Positions 32,248 to 41,864 are shown, numbered from the stretch's first letter. The stretch: DNA of 64,000 bases from Leucobacter allii (GCF_022919155.1 NZ_CP095045.1:2790001-2854000); one strand, 5' to 3'. Made by a program: numbers and translations. The notes: a model not told the origin generated them from the sequence alone.

Positions 32248-34458
32248 GTGGAACACACGCGGATCGCCCCCACGCCGTACCGCCCCGCCGGAGCCCGTGC
32301 GCCGGAGGGATCCCCGCGCCGCGCGCGGCTCGGACGGCTCGCGAGCTGGGGCGCCGCGGCGGGCCTCGGCGCCGCCTGGATGCTGCTCGCGGGGCCCGCC
32401 GCGAGCGCCGTGCCGCCCGTGGAGCTCGGAGCCGGCCACGTCACGGACGCCGCCGATGTCCTCTCGGCTTCGGAGGAGTCCGCGGCGAACGCCCGGCTCG
32501 CGGCCGCCTTCGAGGAGACCGGGATCGACCTCTACGTCGTCTTCGCGGACGAGTTCACCGACCCGTCCGATCGCATCGCCTGGGCGAACGAGACCGCCGA
32601 CCTCAACGGCCTCGGCGAGGCGCAGTACCTGCTCGCCGTCTCGACGGAGGGGCGCCAGTACTTCGTCTCCGGCCTCGATGACGGCGCCCTGAGCGAGGGG
32701 CAGATCGCGGGGATCGAGGAGCACGTCCTCCCCCAGCTGCGCGACTCGGACTGGGCCGGCGCGATCGACGCCGCCGCCGCCGAGCTCGAGGCGGCGCACG
32801 CGGCCCCCGGCCGAGCCACCGCGATCGCCGTGGGGGTGGGCGCGGGGGCCGTCGGCCTCGGCGGGGCCGCCTTCGGCGTGACCCGCGCAGTGCGCCGCCG
32901 TCGCGCGCAGGCGGCCGCGGAGGCGGATCTCGTCGAGCTGGAGCGGCGCGCGGGATCGGCGCTCGTCGCCGCCGACGACGCCGTGAGATCGAGCGGGCAG
33001 GAGCTCGAGTTCGCGCGCGCCCAGTTCGGCGACGCGGCCGTCGTGGAGTTCCGTACGGCCCTCGACACCGCGCGCGCGAAGATCCTCGAGGCGTTCTCCC
33101 TGCGCCAGCAGCTCGACGACGCCGTCCCCGAGGCGGACGCCGAGCGCCGCGACTGGCTCGAGCAGATCCTCGCCCGCTGCGACGAGGTGGACGCCGTGCT
33201 CGATGCGCAGGCCGACGCCTTCGAACAGCTCCGCGCCATCGAGCGCGACGCCCCGGCCGCGCTCGCGGCGCTCGCCGATCGGCGCCGCCGGCTCGGCGAC
33301 GGCGCCGATGCCGCGGCCGAGCTCGCCCGGCTCGGGACGGTCTACGCGGCCGAGGAGCTCGCCGCCCTGGCCTCGGCGCCCGAGCAGGCCGCCTCGCTGC
33401 TCGCCTTCGCGCAGGATCGGGAGCGGACGGCCCAGGCGGCGCTGGGCGCGGAGGCGAATGCGGGATCGGGACCTGACGCGGGAGCGGGCGCCGCCACGGG
33501 GACGGATGCCGGCGCGGCGACTGGCACGGGGGCGAGCGCCACCGCGCCGGGCGCCGGCGCCCCGAGCGCCGGCTCCGGCAGCGCCGCCGTCGCGATCCGG
33601 GAGGGCGAGGCCGCCGTCGTCCAGGCCGAGGCGCTGCTGCAGCAGATCGCCGCGCGCGCGGGCGAGCTCGCGGAGCTCGAGCAGCGCGCCGCCGCGCTCG
33701 TCGCGGAGATCGAGCAGGACGTGGCGGGAGCCCGTGCGCTGCCCGACGAGGGCGGGGCGATCGCCGCCGCGGTGCAGGCGACGGAGCAGCAGCTCGCCCA
33801 GGCCCGCGAACTGCTCACGAGCGCGCCGCGGCGGCCCGCGGAAGCGCTGCGGGCCCTCGACGCGGCGAACACCCGCATCGACGGGGTCGTCCAGGCCGCG
33901 CAGGAGGCGGCGCGCACCCGGCAGCTGCTCGAGGCGAACCTCGCGCAGGCGGCGGATCAGCTGCGCCAGGCCGAGTCCTACATCGAGGCCAGGCGGGGCG
34001 CCGTGGGCGCGACCGCCCGCACGCGAGCCGCGGAGGCGCGCGCCGCGCTCGGCCGCGCCGAGGCCGCCAGGCAGGCGGATCCGCAGGGCGCGCTGGCGGA
34101 GGCGCAGCGGGCCGCCGCGCTCGCCGCCCAGGCCCTCTCCGCAGCGCAGTCCGACGTCACGGGCTTCGGCGGCTCCGGCGCAGGGTACGGCGGCGGTGGC
34201 ATCGGCGGATTCGGCGATCCTCGATCCTCCGGCGGCGACTTCGGCGCGATCCTCGGCGGCATCCTCGGCCAGGGCGGCGGATTCGGCGGCTCCGGCGGCT
34301 CGGGAGGCGGGTTCTGGGGCGGCGGCTCGCGCAGCTCGGGAGGCTCCTCCTGGGGCGGCTCGTCGCGCCGTTCCTCGAGCGGGTCGCGGCGCTCCTCCGG
34401 GGGCTCGCGCCGTTCCTCCGGCGGTTCCCGGCGCTCCCGCGGGGGAGGCCGATTCTGA
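32248..34458 (+). CDS. TPM domain membrane protein with cytoplasmic coiled coil
   Basis: 736 residues. N-terminal signal or anchor (about 28-54), TPM domain (about 62-185, starting VTDAADVLSASEESAANARLA and containing QYLLAVSTEGRQYFVSG), transmembrane helix (about 190-212, then RRRR), a long Ala/Glu/Arg-rich coiled-coil region (about 220-640) interrupted by a Gly/Ala/Thr linker (about 405-450), and a Gly/Ser tail ending in SRRSRGGGRF. Predicted topology: TPM outside, coiled coil inside. TPM proteins occur in envelope and photosystem maintenance. The first 180 residues of the cytoplasmic part resemble the soluble protein at 35313-36629. It is followed 73 nt later by pspA, so an envelope-stress role is likely. 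Confidence 0.85.
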   Translation: MEHTRIAPTPYRPAGARAPEGSPRRARLGRLASWGAAAGLGAAWMLLAGPAASAVPPVELGAGHVTDAADVLSASEESAANARLAAAFEETGIDLYVVFADEFTDPSDRIAWANETADLNGLGEAQYLLAVSTEGRQYFVSGLDDGALSEGQIAGIEEHVLPQLRDSDWAGAIDAAAAELEAAHAAPGRATAIAVGVGAGAVGLGGAAFGVTRAVRRRRAQAAAEADLVELERRAGSALVAADDAVRSSGQELEFARAQFGDAAVVEFRTALDTARAKILEAFSLRQQLDDAVPEADAERRDWLEQILARCDEVDAVLDAQADAFEQLRAIERDAPAALAALADRRRRLGDGADAAAELARLGTVYAAEELAALASAPEQAASLLAFAQDRERTAQAALGAEANAGSGPDAGAGAATGTDAGAATGTGASATAPGAGAPSAGSGSAAVAIREGEAAVVQAEALLQQIAARAGELAELEQRAAALVAEIEQDVAGARALPDEGGAIAAAVQATEQQLAQARELLTSAPRRPAEALRALDAANTRIDGVVQAAQEAARTRQLLEANLAQAADQLRQAESYIEARRGAVGATARTRAAEARAALGRAEAARQADPQGALAEAQRAAALAAQALSAAQSDVTGFGGSGAGYGGGGIGGFGDPRSSGGDFGAILGGILGQGGGFGGSGGSGGGFWGGGSRSSGGSSWGGSSRRSSSGSRRSSGGSRRSSGGSRRSRGGGRF

Positions 34459-34531
34459 CCCCCCGCACTCGGTGAATTCAAAGACCCAGTCCATACACTC
34501 ATCCCACCCGCTCCGGCGAAAGGAACCCAGC

Positions 34532-35266
34532 ATGTCGAAGCAGTCCATCCTCGGTCGCATCTCCACCCTCATCCGAGCGAACATCAACTCGCTCCTCGAT
34601 TCCGCCGAGGATCCCGAGAAGATGATCGACCAGCTCATCCGCGACTACACGAACAACATCGCCGACGCCGAGTCGGCCATCGCGGAGACCATCGGCAACC
34701 TGCGCCTCATCGAGCAGGACTACCAGGAGGACGTGCGCACCGCGGGCGAGTGGGGCCGGAAGGCCCTCGCGGCGAGCTCGAAGGCCGACGAGATGCGCGC
34801 GGCGGGCAACACGGTCGACGCGGACAAGTTCGACAACCTCGCGAAGGTGGCCCTGCAGCGCCAGATCACCGCCGAGCAGGAGGCGCGCGCCGCCGAGCCC
34901 ACCATCTCCGCGCAGCAGGAGGTCACCGAGAAGCTGAAGTCCGGGCTGAACGGCATGAAGGACAAACTGCAGCAGCTGCAGGCGAAGCGGGCCGAGCTCG
35001 TGGCCCGCGCGAAGACCGCCGAGGCCCAGAACAAGGTGGCCGACGCCGTGAAGTCGATCGACGTGCTCGACCCCACGAGCGATCTCGGCCGCTTCGAGGA
35101 GAAGATCCGCCGGCAGGAGGCGCTCGCGCGGGGCAAGCAGGAGATCGCCGCCTCGAGCCTCGACGCGCAGTTCAACGAACTCGAGAACTTCGAGGCCGTG
35201 ACCGAGGTCGAGGCGCGCCTCGCCGCCCTGAAGGCCGGCGGCTCCGCCCCCGCGATCGGCCGCTAG
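34532..35266 (+). CDS. pspA: PspA/IM30 family membrane-stress protein
   Basis: Peripheral membrane protein forming ESCRT-III-like assemblies that protect membrane integrity. 244 residues, nearly all helical: MSKQSILGRISTLIRANINSLLDSAEDPEKMIDQLIRDY (amphipathic helix and first hairpin), then a long coiled coil with EQDYQEDVRTAGEWGRKA and LDPTSDLGRFEEKIRRQEALARGKQEI. The GAAAGGAA site lies 7 nt before the ATG. It sits between the TPM membrane protein and a soluble coiled-coil protein, all on the same strand with gaps of 73 and 46 nt, and probably acts with both. Confidence 0.93.
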   Translation: MSKQSILGRISTLIRANINSLLDSAEDPEKMIDQLIRDYTNNIADAESAIAETIGNLRLIEQDYQEDVRTAGEWGRKALAASSKADEMRAAGNTVDADKFDNLAKVALQRQITAEQEARAAEPTISAQQEVTEKLKSGLNGMKDKLQQLQAKRAELVARAKTAEAQNKVADAVKSIDVLDPTSDLGRFEEKIRRQEALARGKQEIAASSLDAQFNELENFEAVTEVEARLAALKAGGSAPAIGR

Positions 35267-35312
35267 GACCCGCGCGACCGGCCGCACCGCAGACGAAGGG
35301 GCAGAGGGACAG

Positions 35313-36629
35313 GTGGGATTCTGGGGACGCCGCGATCGCGCCGAGCAGCAGCGGGAGGACGCGGCGGATACCGAGCTGTCGCGGCGGGCCCGGGCGGCGC
35401 TCATCGCCGCGGACGAACGGATCCGCACGACGGGCGATGAACTCGCCTTCGCCTCCGCGGAGCTCGGCGACGCCGCGACGGCAGAGCTCCGCGTCGGCCT
35501 CGCCTCGGTGCGGGAGCACATGACGGAGGCGTTCCAGCTGCATCAGCTGAACCACGATCACCTCCCCGACACGCCCGAGGAGCTGCGCACCCGCAACGCC
35601 CGCATCGTGCAGCTGTGCGAGTGGGCCGAATCGGTGCTCGACGAGCGCACGAGCGCGCTCCAGGCGAAGATCGAGCGGATCCGCCGCGCCCCCGAGATCC
35701 TGCACCGGCTGCGCGCCGACATCGCGGCGCTGCGCGAGCGCCTCCCCGAGGCCCGCGCGACGCTGGACCGGCTCGCCGAGCGCTACACGCCCGAGGCGCT
35801 GCAGCGCGTGCGCATGACCTCGGGCGACGCCGAGCAGCTCCTCGACTTCGCCCTCCAGTCGGCGGAGCTCTCGGAGCGCCGCGCCGCCGCGGGGAAACCC
35901 GAGGACGCCATGCTCGCGCTCGAGTCCGCCACCGAGACCGTGCGCCGGGCGGGCTCGATCCTCGACGGCGTCGACGGCTTCGAGATCGAGGCGCTGCGCA
36001 CCCAGACCACGCTCGCCGAGGTCGTGGAGGACTCCCGCGGCGACCTCGTCGCGGCGCGCGGCGAGCGGCGCACCCCCGAGGTCGAGGCGGCCATCGCCCG
36101 GCTCGAGGCCGAGCTCGCCGAGACGGCGAGCTCGCAGCGCCGGGATCCCTTCGCCGACCTCGCCGTCGTCTCGGCGGCGAACGCCGCCCTCGATGCGGCC
36201 AGGGAGCGGGCCAACCGTCCCGTCGTACCGGTCGAGCAGGTGCAGCACGCGGTCGCCGCGGCGGATCACGCGATCGGCGTCGCCTCCGGGCTCATCGAGG
36301 GGCACCGCGGCTGGATCGGCGCGGACGCCCGCACGCGCCTCGCCGAGGCGCGCCGGCTGCGCGGCGAGCTCGCGGCGATGCCGACCGCCGAGGAGGCCAG
36401 GGACGAGGCGCTGCGCCTCGCCCGCCGCATCTCTGGGCTGGCCGACGACGCACTGCGCCTCGCCCAGCGCGACATCGATTCCGCCAGGCCCGATGACGAC
36501 GACTGGGGCTGGGGCGGCGGCCGGCCGGGCCCCGGCGGCCGGGGCGGCGGGGGCGGGGCGGGGAGTATCCTCGGCCCCGTGATCGGCGGGGTGATCCTCG
36601 GCGGGCTGCTCGATGACATCTTCGATTGA
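35313..36629 (+). CDS. coiled-coil protein paralogous to the TPM protein's cytoplasmic region
   Basis: 438 residues, no signal peptide. Residues about 20-190 align by eye with residues about 222-400 of the TPM protein (RRARAALIAADERIRTTGDELAFASAELGDAATAELR against RRAGSALVAADDAVRSSGQELEFARAQFGDAAVVEFR; LxxLAERYTPEAL against LARLGTVYAAEEL). A second helical half and a Gly-rich segment (GGRPGPGGRGGGGGAG) follow, and the C-terminus is a short hydrophobic stretch ending GGVILGGLLDDIFD that could insert in or touch the membrane. GTG start with GAGGGA upstream. No named family is recognised; partnership with PspA/TPM is inferred from context and shared sequence. Confidence 0.78.
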   Translation: MGFWGRRDRAEQQREDAADTELSRRARAALIAADERIRTTGDELAFASAELGDAATAELRVGLASVREHMTEAFQLHQLNHDHLPDTPEELRTRNARIVQLCEWAESVLDERTSALQAKIERIRRAPEILHRLRADIAALRERLPEARATLDRLAERYTPEALQRVRMTSGDAEQLLDFALQSAELSERRAAAGKPEDAMLALESATETVRRAGSILDGVDGFEIEALRTQTTLAEVVEDSRGDLVAARGERRTPEVEAAIARLEAELAETASSQRRDPFADLAVVSAANAALDAARERANRPVVPVEQVQHAVAAADHAIGVASGLIEGHRGWIGADARTRLAEARRLRGELAAMPTAEEARDEALRLARRISGLADDALRLAQRDIDSARPDDDDWGWGGGRPGPGGRGGGGGAGSILGPVIGGVILGGLLDDIFD

Positions 36630-36713
36630 GCGGATCGCCGCTTCGTAGGGTTCCGACCAAGGAATGCGGTTTCCGTTGGAGAGGTTCGGAGGACCGGGGC
36701 ATGGTGCCCGCGC

Positions 36714-36719
36714 TAGGCT
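36714..36719 (+). promoter_or_regulatory. -10 box of leaderless acyl-CoA carboxylase beta gene
   Basis: TAGGCT ends 7 nt before the GTG at 36727. The identical hexamer precedes the alpha-subunit gene at 61848-61853. Confidence 0.6.
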
Positions 36720-36726
36720 GGCATGC

Positions 36727-38355
36727 GTGACTGGAGACAACGCCCCCGCGGCAGCGCCCGAGACGCCCGTGCACGCCCCCGATCCGGCGACCACCGCGGG
36801 GCGGATCGCCGACCACCGCCGGAAGTACCAGGAGGCCGTCGGCGATCGCGATGCCGCCGCCGCCGCGAAGCAGCATCCGCGCGGCAAGATGACGGCGCGG
36901 GAGCGGATCGCGGCGCTCCTCGATCCCGGCTCCTTCGTGGAGTTCGACAAGTACGTGAAGCACCGCACCCACGGCTTCGGCATGGAGGCCTCCCGGCCGT
37001 TCGGCGACGCGGTCGTCACCGGAGCCGGCACGATCCACGGCCGGCAGGTCGTCGTCTTCTCCCAGGATTTCACCACCTTCGGCGGTTCGCTCGGCGAGGT
37101 CGCCGGCGAGAAGATCGTGAAGGCGATGGAGTTCGCGCTGAAGACCGGGGCGCCGCTCCTCGGCATCCTCGACTCGGGCGGCGCGCGCATCCAGGAGGGC
37201 GTCGTCGCGCTCTCCAACTACGCCAAGATCTTCCGCCTGAACACCATGTGCTCGGGCGTGATCCCGCAGATCTCCATCGTGATGGGGCCCTCCGCGGGGG
37301 GCGCGGTCTACTCCCCCGCCCTCACCGACTTCGTGATCATGGTCGACAAGACGAGCCACATGTTCGTCACCGGCCCCGACGTCATCAAGACCGTGACGGG
37401 CGAGGACGTCGGCTTCGAGGAGCTCGGCGGCGCCCTCACCCATAACAAGACGAGCGGGGTCTCCCACTACCTCGCGAGCGACGAGCTCGACGCCCTCGAC
37501 TACGCGCGCACCCTCATCAGCTATCTGCCCGACAACAACCTCGCCGAGGCTCCCGTCTACGACAGCGACACGGCCCTCGAGATCACGGCGGCCGACCGCC
37601 GCCTGAACTCGCTCATCCCGGACAGCCCGAGCCAGCCCTACGACATGAAGACCGTCATCGAGGCGATCCTCGACGGCGGGGACTTCCTCGAGGTGCAGCC
37701 CCTGTTCGCTCCGAACATGCTCATCGGCTTCGGCCGCGTCGAGGGCCGCACGGTGGGCATCGTCGCGAATCAGCCGGCGCAGATGGCCGGAACCCTCAAC
37801 ATCGACGCGAGCGAGAAGGCGGCGCGCTTCGTGCGGTTCTGCGACGCGTTCTCGATTCCGATCCTCACGCTCGTGGACGTGCCCGGCTATCTCCCGGGCA
37901 CCGACCAGGAGCTCCAGGGGGTCATCCGCCGCGGCGCGAAGCTCCTCTACGCCTACGCCGAGGCCACCGTGCCGCTCGTGACCATCATCACCCGAAAGGC
38001 CTACGGCGGCGCCTACATCGTGATGGGGTCCAAGCAGATGGGCGCCGACTTCAACATCGCCTGGCCGACCGCGGAGATCGCCGTCATGGGCGGCGCCGGC
38101 GCCGTGAACATCCTCTACCGCAAGGAGCTCGCGGCCGCCGCCGAGCGCGGCGAGGACGTCGAGGCGCTGCGCGCCGAGCTCACGGCGCAGTACACGGCCG
38201 ACGTCACCTCGCCCTTCCTCGCCGCCGAGCGCGGCGAGCTCGACAACGTGCTCGAGCCCGCCGGCAGCCGGCTCGCCGTCATCAAGGCGCTGCGCGGTCT
38301 GCGCGGCAAGCGCACCGAGCAGCCGGCCAAGAAGCACGGCAATATCCCGCTGTAG
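36727..38355 (+). CDS. acyl-CoA carboxylase beta (carboxyltransferase) subunit
   Basis: Transfers CO2 from carboxybiotin to acetyl- or propionyl-CoA, feeding fatty-acid synthesis. 542 residues with both crotonase-like halves fused, as in actinobacterial AccD/PccB. Seen: [120 protein letters not shown]. The GTG start at 36727 is set by the TAGGCT box. The epsilon subunit gene follows 14 nt later. Whether acetyl- or propionyl-CoA is preferred cannot be read with confidence. Confidence 0.94.
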   Translation: MTGDNAPAAAPETPVHAPDPATTAGRIADHRRKYQEAVGDRDAAAAAKQHPRGKMTARERIAALLDPGSFVEFDKYVKHRTHGFGMEASRPFGDAVVTGAGTIHGRQVVVFSQDFTTFGGSLGEVAGEKIVKAMEFALKTGAPLLGILDSGGARIQEGVVALSNYAKIFRLNTMCSGVIPQISIVMGPSAGGAVYSPALTDFVIMVDKTSHMFVTGPDVIKTVTGEDVGFEELGGALTHNKTSGVSHYLASDELDALDYARTLISYLPDNNLAEAPVYDSDTALEITAADRRLNSLIPDSPSQPYDMKTVIEAILDGGDFLEVQPLFAPNMLIGFGRVEGRTVGIVANQPAQMAGTLNIDASEKAARFVRFCDAFSIPILTLVDVPGYLPGTDQELQGVIRRGAKLLYAYAEATVPLVTIITRKAYGGAYIVMGSKQMGADFNIAWPTAEIAVMGGAGAVNILYRKELAAAAERGEDVEALRAELTAQYTADVTSPFLAAERGELDNVLEPAGSRLAVIKALRGLRGKRTEQPAKKHGNIPL

Positions 38356-38369
38356 CCGAGAGGGACACG

Positions 38370-38648
38370 ATGACGGACGACACCAGCACTCCTCCGGACG
38401 CCGCCGCCCGCGACGCCGCGAAGCGCGAGGAGCTCGGCCCCGCGGACGACGCGATCCACGGCGAGGACATCGCCTTCGTCACCCGCGAGGTGAGCGCCGA
38501 GGAGCGCGCCGCGGTGATCGCGGTCCTCACACGGGTGCGCAGCGAGGAGACGCGGCGCGTGAAGCGCGTGGCGCGTCGGGACCGGGAGCCCTGGGCGCGC
38601 TCGCAGCGGGTGCCCGAGGGCATCTCGGAGCTCCTCTCCGAGGGTTGA
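38370..38648 (+). CDS. acyl-CoA carboxylase epsilon subunit
   Basis: 92-residue small subunit found only in actinobacterial acyl-CoA carboxylases, where it stabilises the alpha-beta complex. The conserved part is DIAFVTREVSAEERAAVIAVLTRVRSEETRR, after a charged disordered N-terminus. GAGAGGGA lies 6 nt before the ATG. It sits between the beta subunit and the NUDIX gene, with short gaps. Confidence 0.87.
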   Translation: MTDDTSTPPDAAARDAAKREELGPADDAIHGEDIAFVTREVSAEERAAVIAVLTRVRSEETRRVKRVARRDREPWARSQRVPEGISELLSEG

Positions 38649-38664
38649 GCGCGACGGGACGGCC

Positions 38665-39381
38665 ATGACCCCCTTAGAACGGGATCGCGCCGCGTCGCCG
38701 GCGGCGCTCGCGGATCTGCGCGCGCTCATGCACGCCGGGGACCCGCTCGGCGGCGCGCCCGCGGGGCTGCGGACGCGGATCCCCGCGGGACGGCGGGCCC
38801 GTCGTTCGGCAGTGCTCATCCTCTTCGGCGCGCTCGATCGGATCGACGCGGCGGCCTCGGTCTCCGCCGTCCCCGACGAGCTCGACGTGCTGCTGACCCG
38901 CCGCGCGCCCGGCATGCGCCACCACCCCGGACAGATCGCCTTCCCCGGCGGGGGCCGGGAGCCCGGCGACGCGGATCTCGTCGCCACCGCGCTGCGCGAG
39001 GCGGAGGAGGAGACCGGGCTCGACCCGACGGGGGTCGAGGTGCTCGGAACGCTGCCCGAGGTGCCGCTCCCCGTGAGCGACAACATCGTCACCCCGGTGC
39101 TCGGCTGGTGGCGCTCGCCGAGCCCGGTCGCCGCGGACGCGGCCGAGTCCGTCGACGTCTTCCGGGTGCCGGTGGCGGAGCTCCTCGATCCCGCCGCGCG
39201 CGGCACCTCGGTGCTCGATCGGGACGGCTTCCGCCACCGCGGGCCCGCGTTCGCGCTCGGATCGCGCTTCGACGGCGGGGTGGTCTGGGGGTTCACGGGG
39301 ATCCTGCTCGCCTCCCTCTTCGACCGCCTCGGCTGGTCGCTCGCGTGGGACGCCTCCCGCGAGTTCCCGATCGAGGCCTGA
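38665..39381 (+). CDS. NUDIX hydrolase, CoA pyrophosphatase type
   Basis: 238 residues. The UPF0035 signature HHPGQIAFPGGGREPGDADL runs into the NUDIX box ATALREAEEETGLDP (the REAxEExG core is intact). This combination marks the CoA diphosphatase subfamily (NudL/PCD1), which hydrolyses CoA or oxidised CoA to 3',5'-ADP and phosphopantetheine. It starts 16 nt after the epsilon subunit gene and is probably in the same transcript, which fits a CoA-related job. The Shine-Dalgarno sequence is weak. Confidence 0.88.
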   Translation: MTPLERDRAASPAALADLRALMHAGDPLGGAPAGLRTRIPAGRRARRSAVLILFGALDRIDAAASVSAVPDELDVLLTRRAPGMRHHPGQIAFPGGGREPGDADLVATALREAEEETGLDPTGVEVLGTLPEVPLPVSDNIVTPVLGWWRSPSPVAADAAESVDVFRVPVAELLDPAARGTSVLDRDGFRHRGPAFALGSRFDGGVVWGFTGILLASLFDRLGWSLAWDASREFPIEA

Positions 39382-39400
39382 GCGGCCGAGGACGCCGCGG

Positions 39401-39466
39401 GGAGGGCGGCGCGCGGAGGGCGGCGCGCGGAGGGCGGCGCGCGGAGGGCGGCGCGCGGAGGGCGCC
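39401..39466. repeat. 14-bp tandem repeat
   Basis: Four full copies and one partial copy of GGAGGGCGGCGCGC directly downstream of the NUDIX gene. A hairpin GCGGAG...CTCCGC with inner CGCC/GGCG (39478-39505) follows, just after the stop of the converging aldolase gene, and could be its terminator. No spacers of varied sequence, so this is not a CRISPR array. Confidence 0.8.
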
Positions 39467-39514
39467 CGTCCGCGCGAGCGGAGACGCCAAGGCGACGGCC
39501 TCCGCGCGAGCCGG

Positions 39515-40150
39515 CTACGCGTGCGCGGCGCCGTCGGCCGGGAACACCGTGCCGGCGTCGCCGAGCTGCAGGGCGAGCGCGGTCGCCTGCGCGGCGTCCT
39601 CGAGGTTCAGGGCGCGCCGGTACGCCATCTCGACCGTGTCGGCGACGACCGAGCAGCCGTGGTGCCGCATGACGACGACGTCGTGCGCGCGCAGCTGCTC
39701 GGCGGCCGTGTCGGCGAGCTCGTCCGTGCCGTTGTGGTAGAACGGCGTGACCCCGATGGAACCCAGGTAGTAGGCGTGGTCGAGGGTGAGCAGCCGGATC
39801 TTCTTGCCGAGGCTCGCGAGCACGACCGCGGTGCGGGGGTGCAGGTGCAGCACCGTCGCGATGTCGGGCCGCGCCCGGTACGCGCGGTGGTGCAGCTTCC
39901 ACTCGCTCGACGGCTTCGCTCCGCCGTCGCGGGCCACCCCCGTCTCGGCGTCGTCGAGGGACAGGACCGCGAAGTCCTCGGGGACGAGCCGGTCGAGCCA
40001 GGTGCCGCTCCCCGACACGACGAACTCCGTCTCCGAGATGCGCGCCGAGAGGTTCCCGGCGCTCGCGAGCACCAGTCCGCGCCCGACCGCGTCGCGGCCG
40101 ACCGCGATGAGCTCCTCGACCAGCGCGTCCCGGTCCCGTCCGTGCGTCAC
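39515..40150 (-). CDS. class II aldolase/adducin family protein
   Basis: 211-residue zinc-dependent aldolase-like enzyme. Seen: LVLASAGNLSARI (phosphate or substrate loop), the zinc histidines in TVLHLHPRTAVVLAS and the later MRHHGCSVV. Family members cleave sugar phosphates such as L-fuculose- or L-ribulose-phosphate; this one lacks a sugar operon, so its substrate is open. A GTG start overlaps the TGA of the dGTPase gene as GTGA, so it is translated by coupling; the pairing with a dGTPase has no evident metabolic reason. Confidence 0.85.
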   Translation of the reverse strand: MTHGRDRDALVEELIAVGRDAVGRGLVLASAGNLSARISETEFVVSGSGTWLDRLVPEDFAVLSLDDAETGVARDGGAKPSSEWKLHHRAYRARPDIATVLHLHPRTAVVLASLGKKIRLLTLDHAYYLGSIGVTPFYHNGTDELADTAAEQLRAHDVVVMRHHGCSVVADTVEMAYRRALNLEDAAQATALALQLGDAGTVFPADGAAHA

Positions 40151-41793
40151 TGCCACTCCCTCTCGTCGATGCCGGCCCCGCCGATGAGGGCGCGGTGCGT
40201 GGTCACGGCCTGCTGATCGCTCAGCGCGGCCACGTAGTCGAGGATGGCGCGGCTGCGGCCCTGGCGCCGCAGCCCGGCGTCGCTCGTGTCGCCGACGAGC
40301 ATCTCGGGGCGCTCGCGGCGGACGGCGAAGGTCTCCTCCGTCGCGTGCTCCGCCCATTCGAGGAGCCTGCGGGGAGCGCGCCCGGCGTCATCGGGATCGG
40401 CGAGCCACGCGTCGAAGCCGAGCGCGAGCTGCTCGACGATCTTCGCGCGTCCCCGCTGCGGCAGGCCGAGCTCGGGGCGCTCGAGCACGAAGTGGGCGTG
40501 CACGAACTTGAGCACCATGACCTCGTGCCAGGCCTGCCGGTCGAGCCGCACGTGGCCGCTGCGCACGTGCGGCCGCTCCTCGACGACGATCGAGGTGCGC
40601 AGGTGCTCGATCCAGCGCCGGGTGAAGTCGGAGACGGCGCGCTCGCTGTCGATGCCGCCGTCGTAGGGGGCGGCGAGGAGCGAGTCGCCGATGTCGGCGC
40701 TCACGCGCGACACCGCGTCGATGAAGGCGCCGCGATCGGCGATCCACGCGTCCTTCATCCGCAGCCGCCGCCATAGGAGCTCGAGCGCGTGCCCCGGCGC
40801 CCGCCACGAGGCGGCCAGCTGCTCGATGCCCTCGTCTGCGAAGGTCCGCTCGGCGTCGAGCCACGTGCGCAGCTCGCCCGTGATGTTCGCCTGCTGCAGC
40901 ACGCCGGCGCGGGCGAAGTCGTCGAGATCGTGCACGGCGTAGGCGATGTCGTCTGCGAGGTCCATCACGGCGCACTCCACCGTCTGCATGCCGCGCTCGA
41001 TCCGCGGGAAGGCGGCGAGCGCCGACTCCATCTCGTCGGCATCGATCGCGTAGGCGGAGAACTTCTCGGCGCCGGCAGCGGGATCGATGCCGACGCCGCG
41101 CGGGCGGTCGGCCACGGGCCTGGCCGAATCGTCGACCCCGATCCAGGCGCCGCGGGTCCACGGGTACTTCAGGGTGGCCGCGCGCGTGGCCGCCGTGAGA
41201 TTGAGCCCGGGGAACTCGCGGCCGAGCGTGTCGAGGCGCGTGAGGATGCGGAAGCTCTGCGCGTTGCCCTCGAAGCCCTCGGGCAGGCCGAGCCGTTCGC
41301 GGGATACGCGGTCGAGCACCCGCTCGCCGAGATGGCCGAACGGCGGATGCCCGAGATCGTGCGCGTGCGCGGCCGCCTGCGCCACGATGGTGTCGCAGCC
41401 GCCGAGCCGGGCGACGATCGCCCCCGTCTCGTCGTCCACGGCGGTCTCCCCGCGCAGGTGGGCGCGATGCCTGGCCTCACGGCCCGCGAGCTGGGCGGCG
41501 ATGACGCGCGCCACGGCGCTCACCTTGAGGGAGTGGGTCAGTCGGTTGTGCATCACCGGTCCGACGCCCGACTGCGGGACGACCTGCGTGACGTCGGACA
41601 GCCGCGCGAAGTACGAGGAGAAGCGGATGCGCTCGAGATCGATGCGGTACTCGCGCGGATCGCGCGCGTTCGGCGAGCGGCCCTCGGTGTCGGCGACCCC
41701 GTCGAGGCGATGCTGCGAGGTGACGTGCTCGACGTAGCTGCGGGCCTCCCGGGGCTCCGAACCGTCTCTCCAGTGATCCTCCGCAGCCGTCAT
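40147..41793 (-). CDS. dgt: deoxyguanosinetriphosphate triphosphohydrolase-like protein
   Basis: HD-domain enzyme that cleaves dNTPs to nucleoside and triphosphate. 548 residues, somewhat longer than usual. Seen: FARLSDVTQVVPQSGVGPVMHNRLTHSLKV (first metal His and regulatory region), the HD pair in AHAHDLGHPPFGHLGE, and ECAVMDLADDIAYAVHDLDDFARAGVL. ATG at 41793; no convincing Shine-Dalgarno or -10 box was found. The class II aldolase gene overlaps its end by 4 bp. Confidence 0.92.
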   Translation of the reverse strand: MTAAEDHWRDGSEPREARSYVEHVTSQHRLDGVADTEGRSPNARDPREYRIDLERIRFSSYFARLSDVTQVVPQSGVGPVMHNRLTHSLKVSAVARVIAAQLAGREARHRAHLRGETAVDDETGAIVARLGGCDTIVAQAAAHAHDLGHPPFGHLGERVLDRVSRERLGLPEGFEGNAQSFRILTRLDTLGREFPGLNLTAATRAATLKYPWTRGAWIGVDDSARPVADRPRGVGIDPAAGAEKFSAYAIDADEMESALAAFPRIERGMQTVECAVMDLADDIAYAVHDLDDFARAGVLQQANITGELRTWLDAERTFADEGIEQLAASWRAPGHALELLWRRLRMKDAWIADRGAFIDAVSRVSADIGDSLLAAPYDGGIDSERAVSDFTRRWIEHLRTSIVVEERPHVRSGHVRLDRQAWHEVMVLKFVHAHFVLERPELGLPQRGRAKIVEQLALGFDAWLADPDDAGRAPRRLLEWAEHATEETFAVRRERPEMLVGDTSDAGLRRQGRSRAILDYVAALSDQQAVTTHRALIGGAGIDEREWQ

Positions 41794-41835
41794 GCCCCTA
41801 TTCAACCATTCCCCGCGGGACCGCTGCGCCGCGGC

Positions 41836-41841
41836 TACACT
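41836..41841 (+). promoter_or_regulatory. -10 box of the 41865 gene
   Basis: TACACT lies 23 nt before the ATG, leaving a short leader that contains GAGGGAGG. Confidence 0.55.
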
Positions 41842-41864
41842 GACGGGAGACGAGGGAGGTTGCG

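Noticed and set aside
39401..39466. CRISPR-like array
   Set aside because: Units are 14 bp, directly adjacent with no unique spacers, and no cas genes are in the window.
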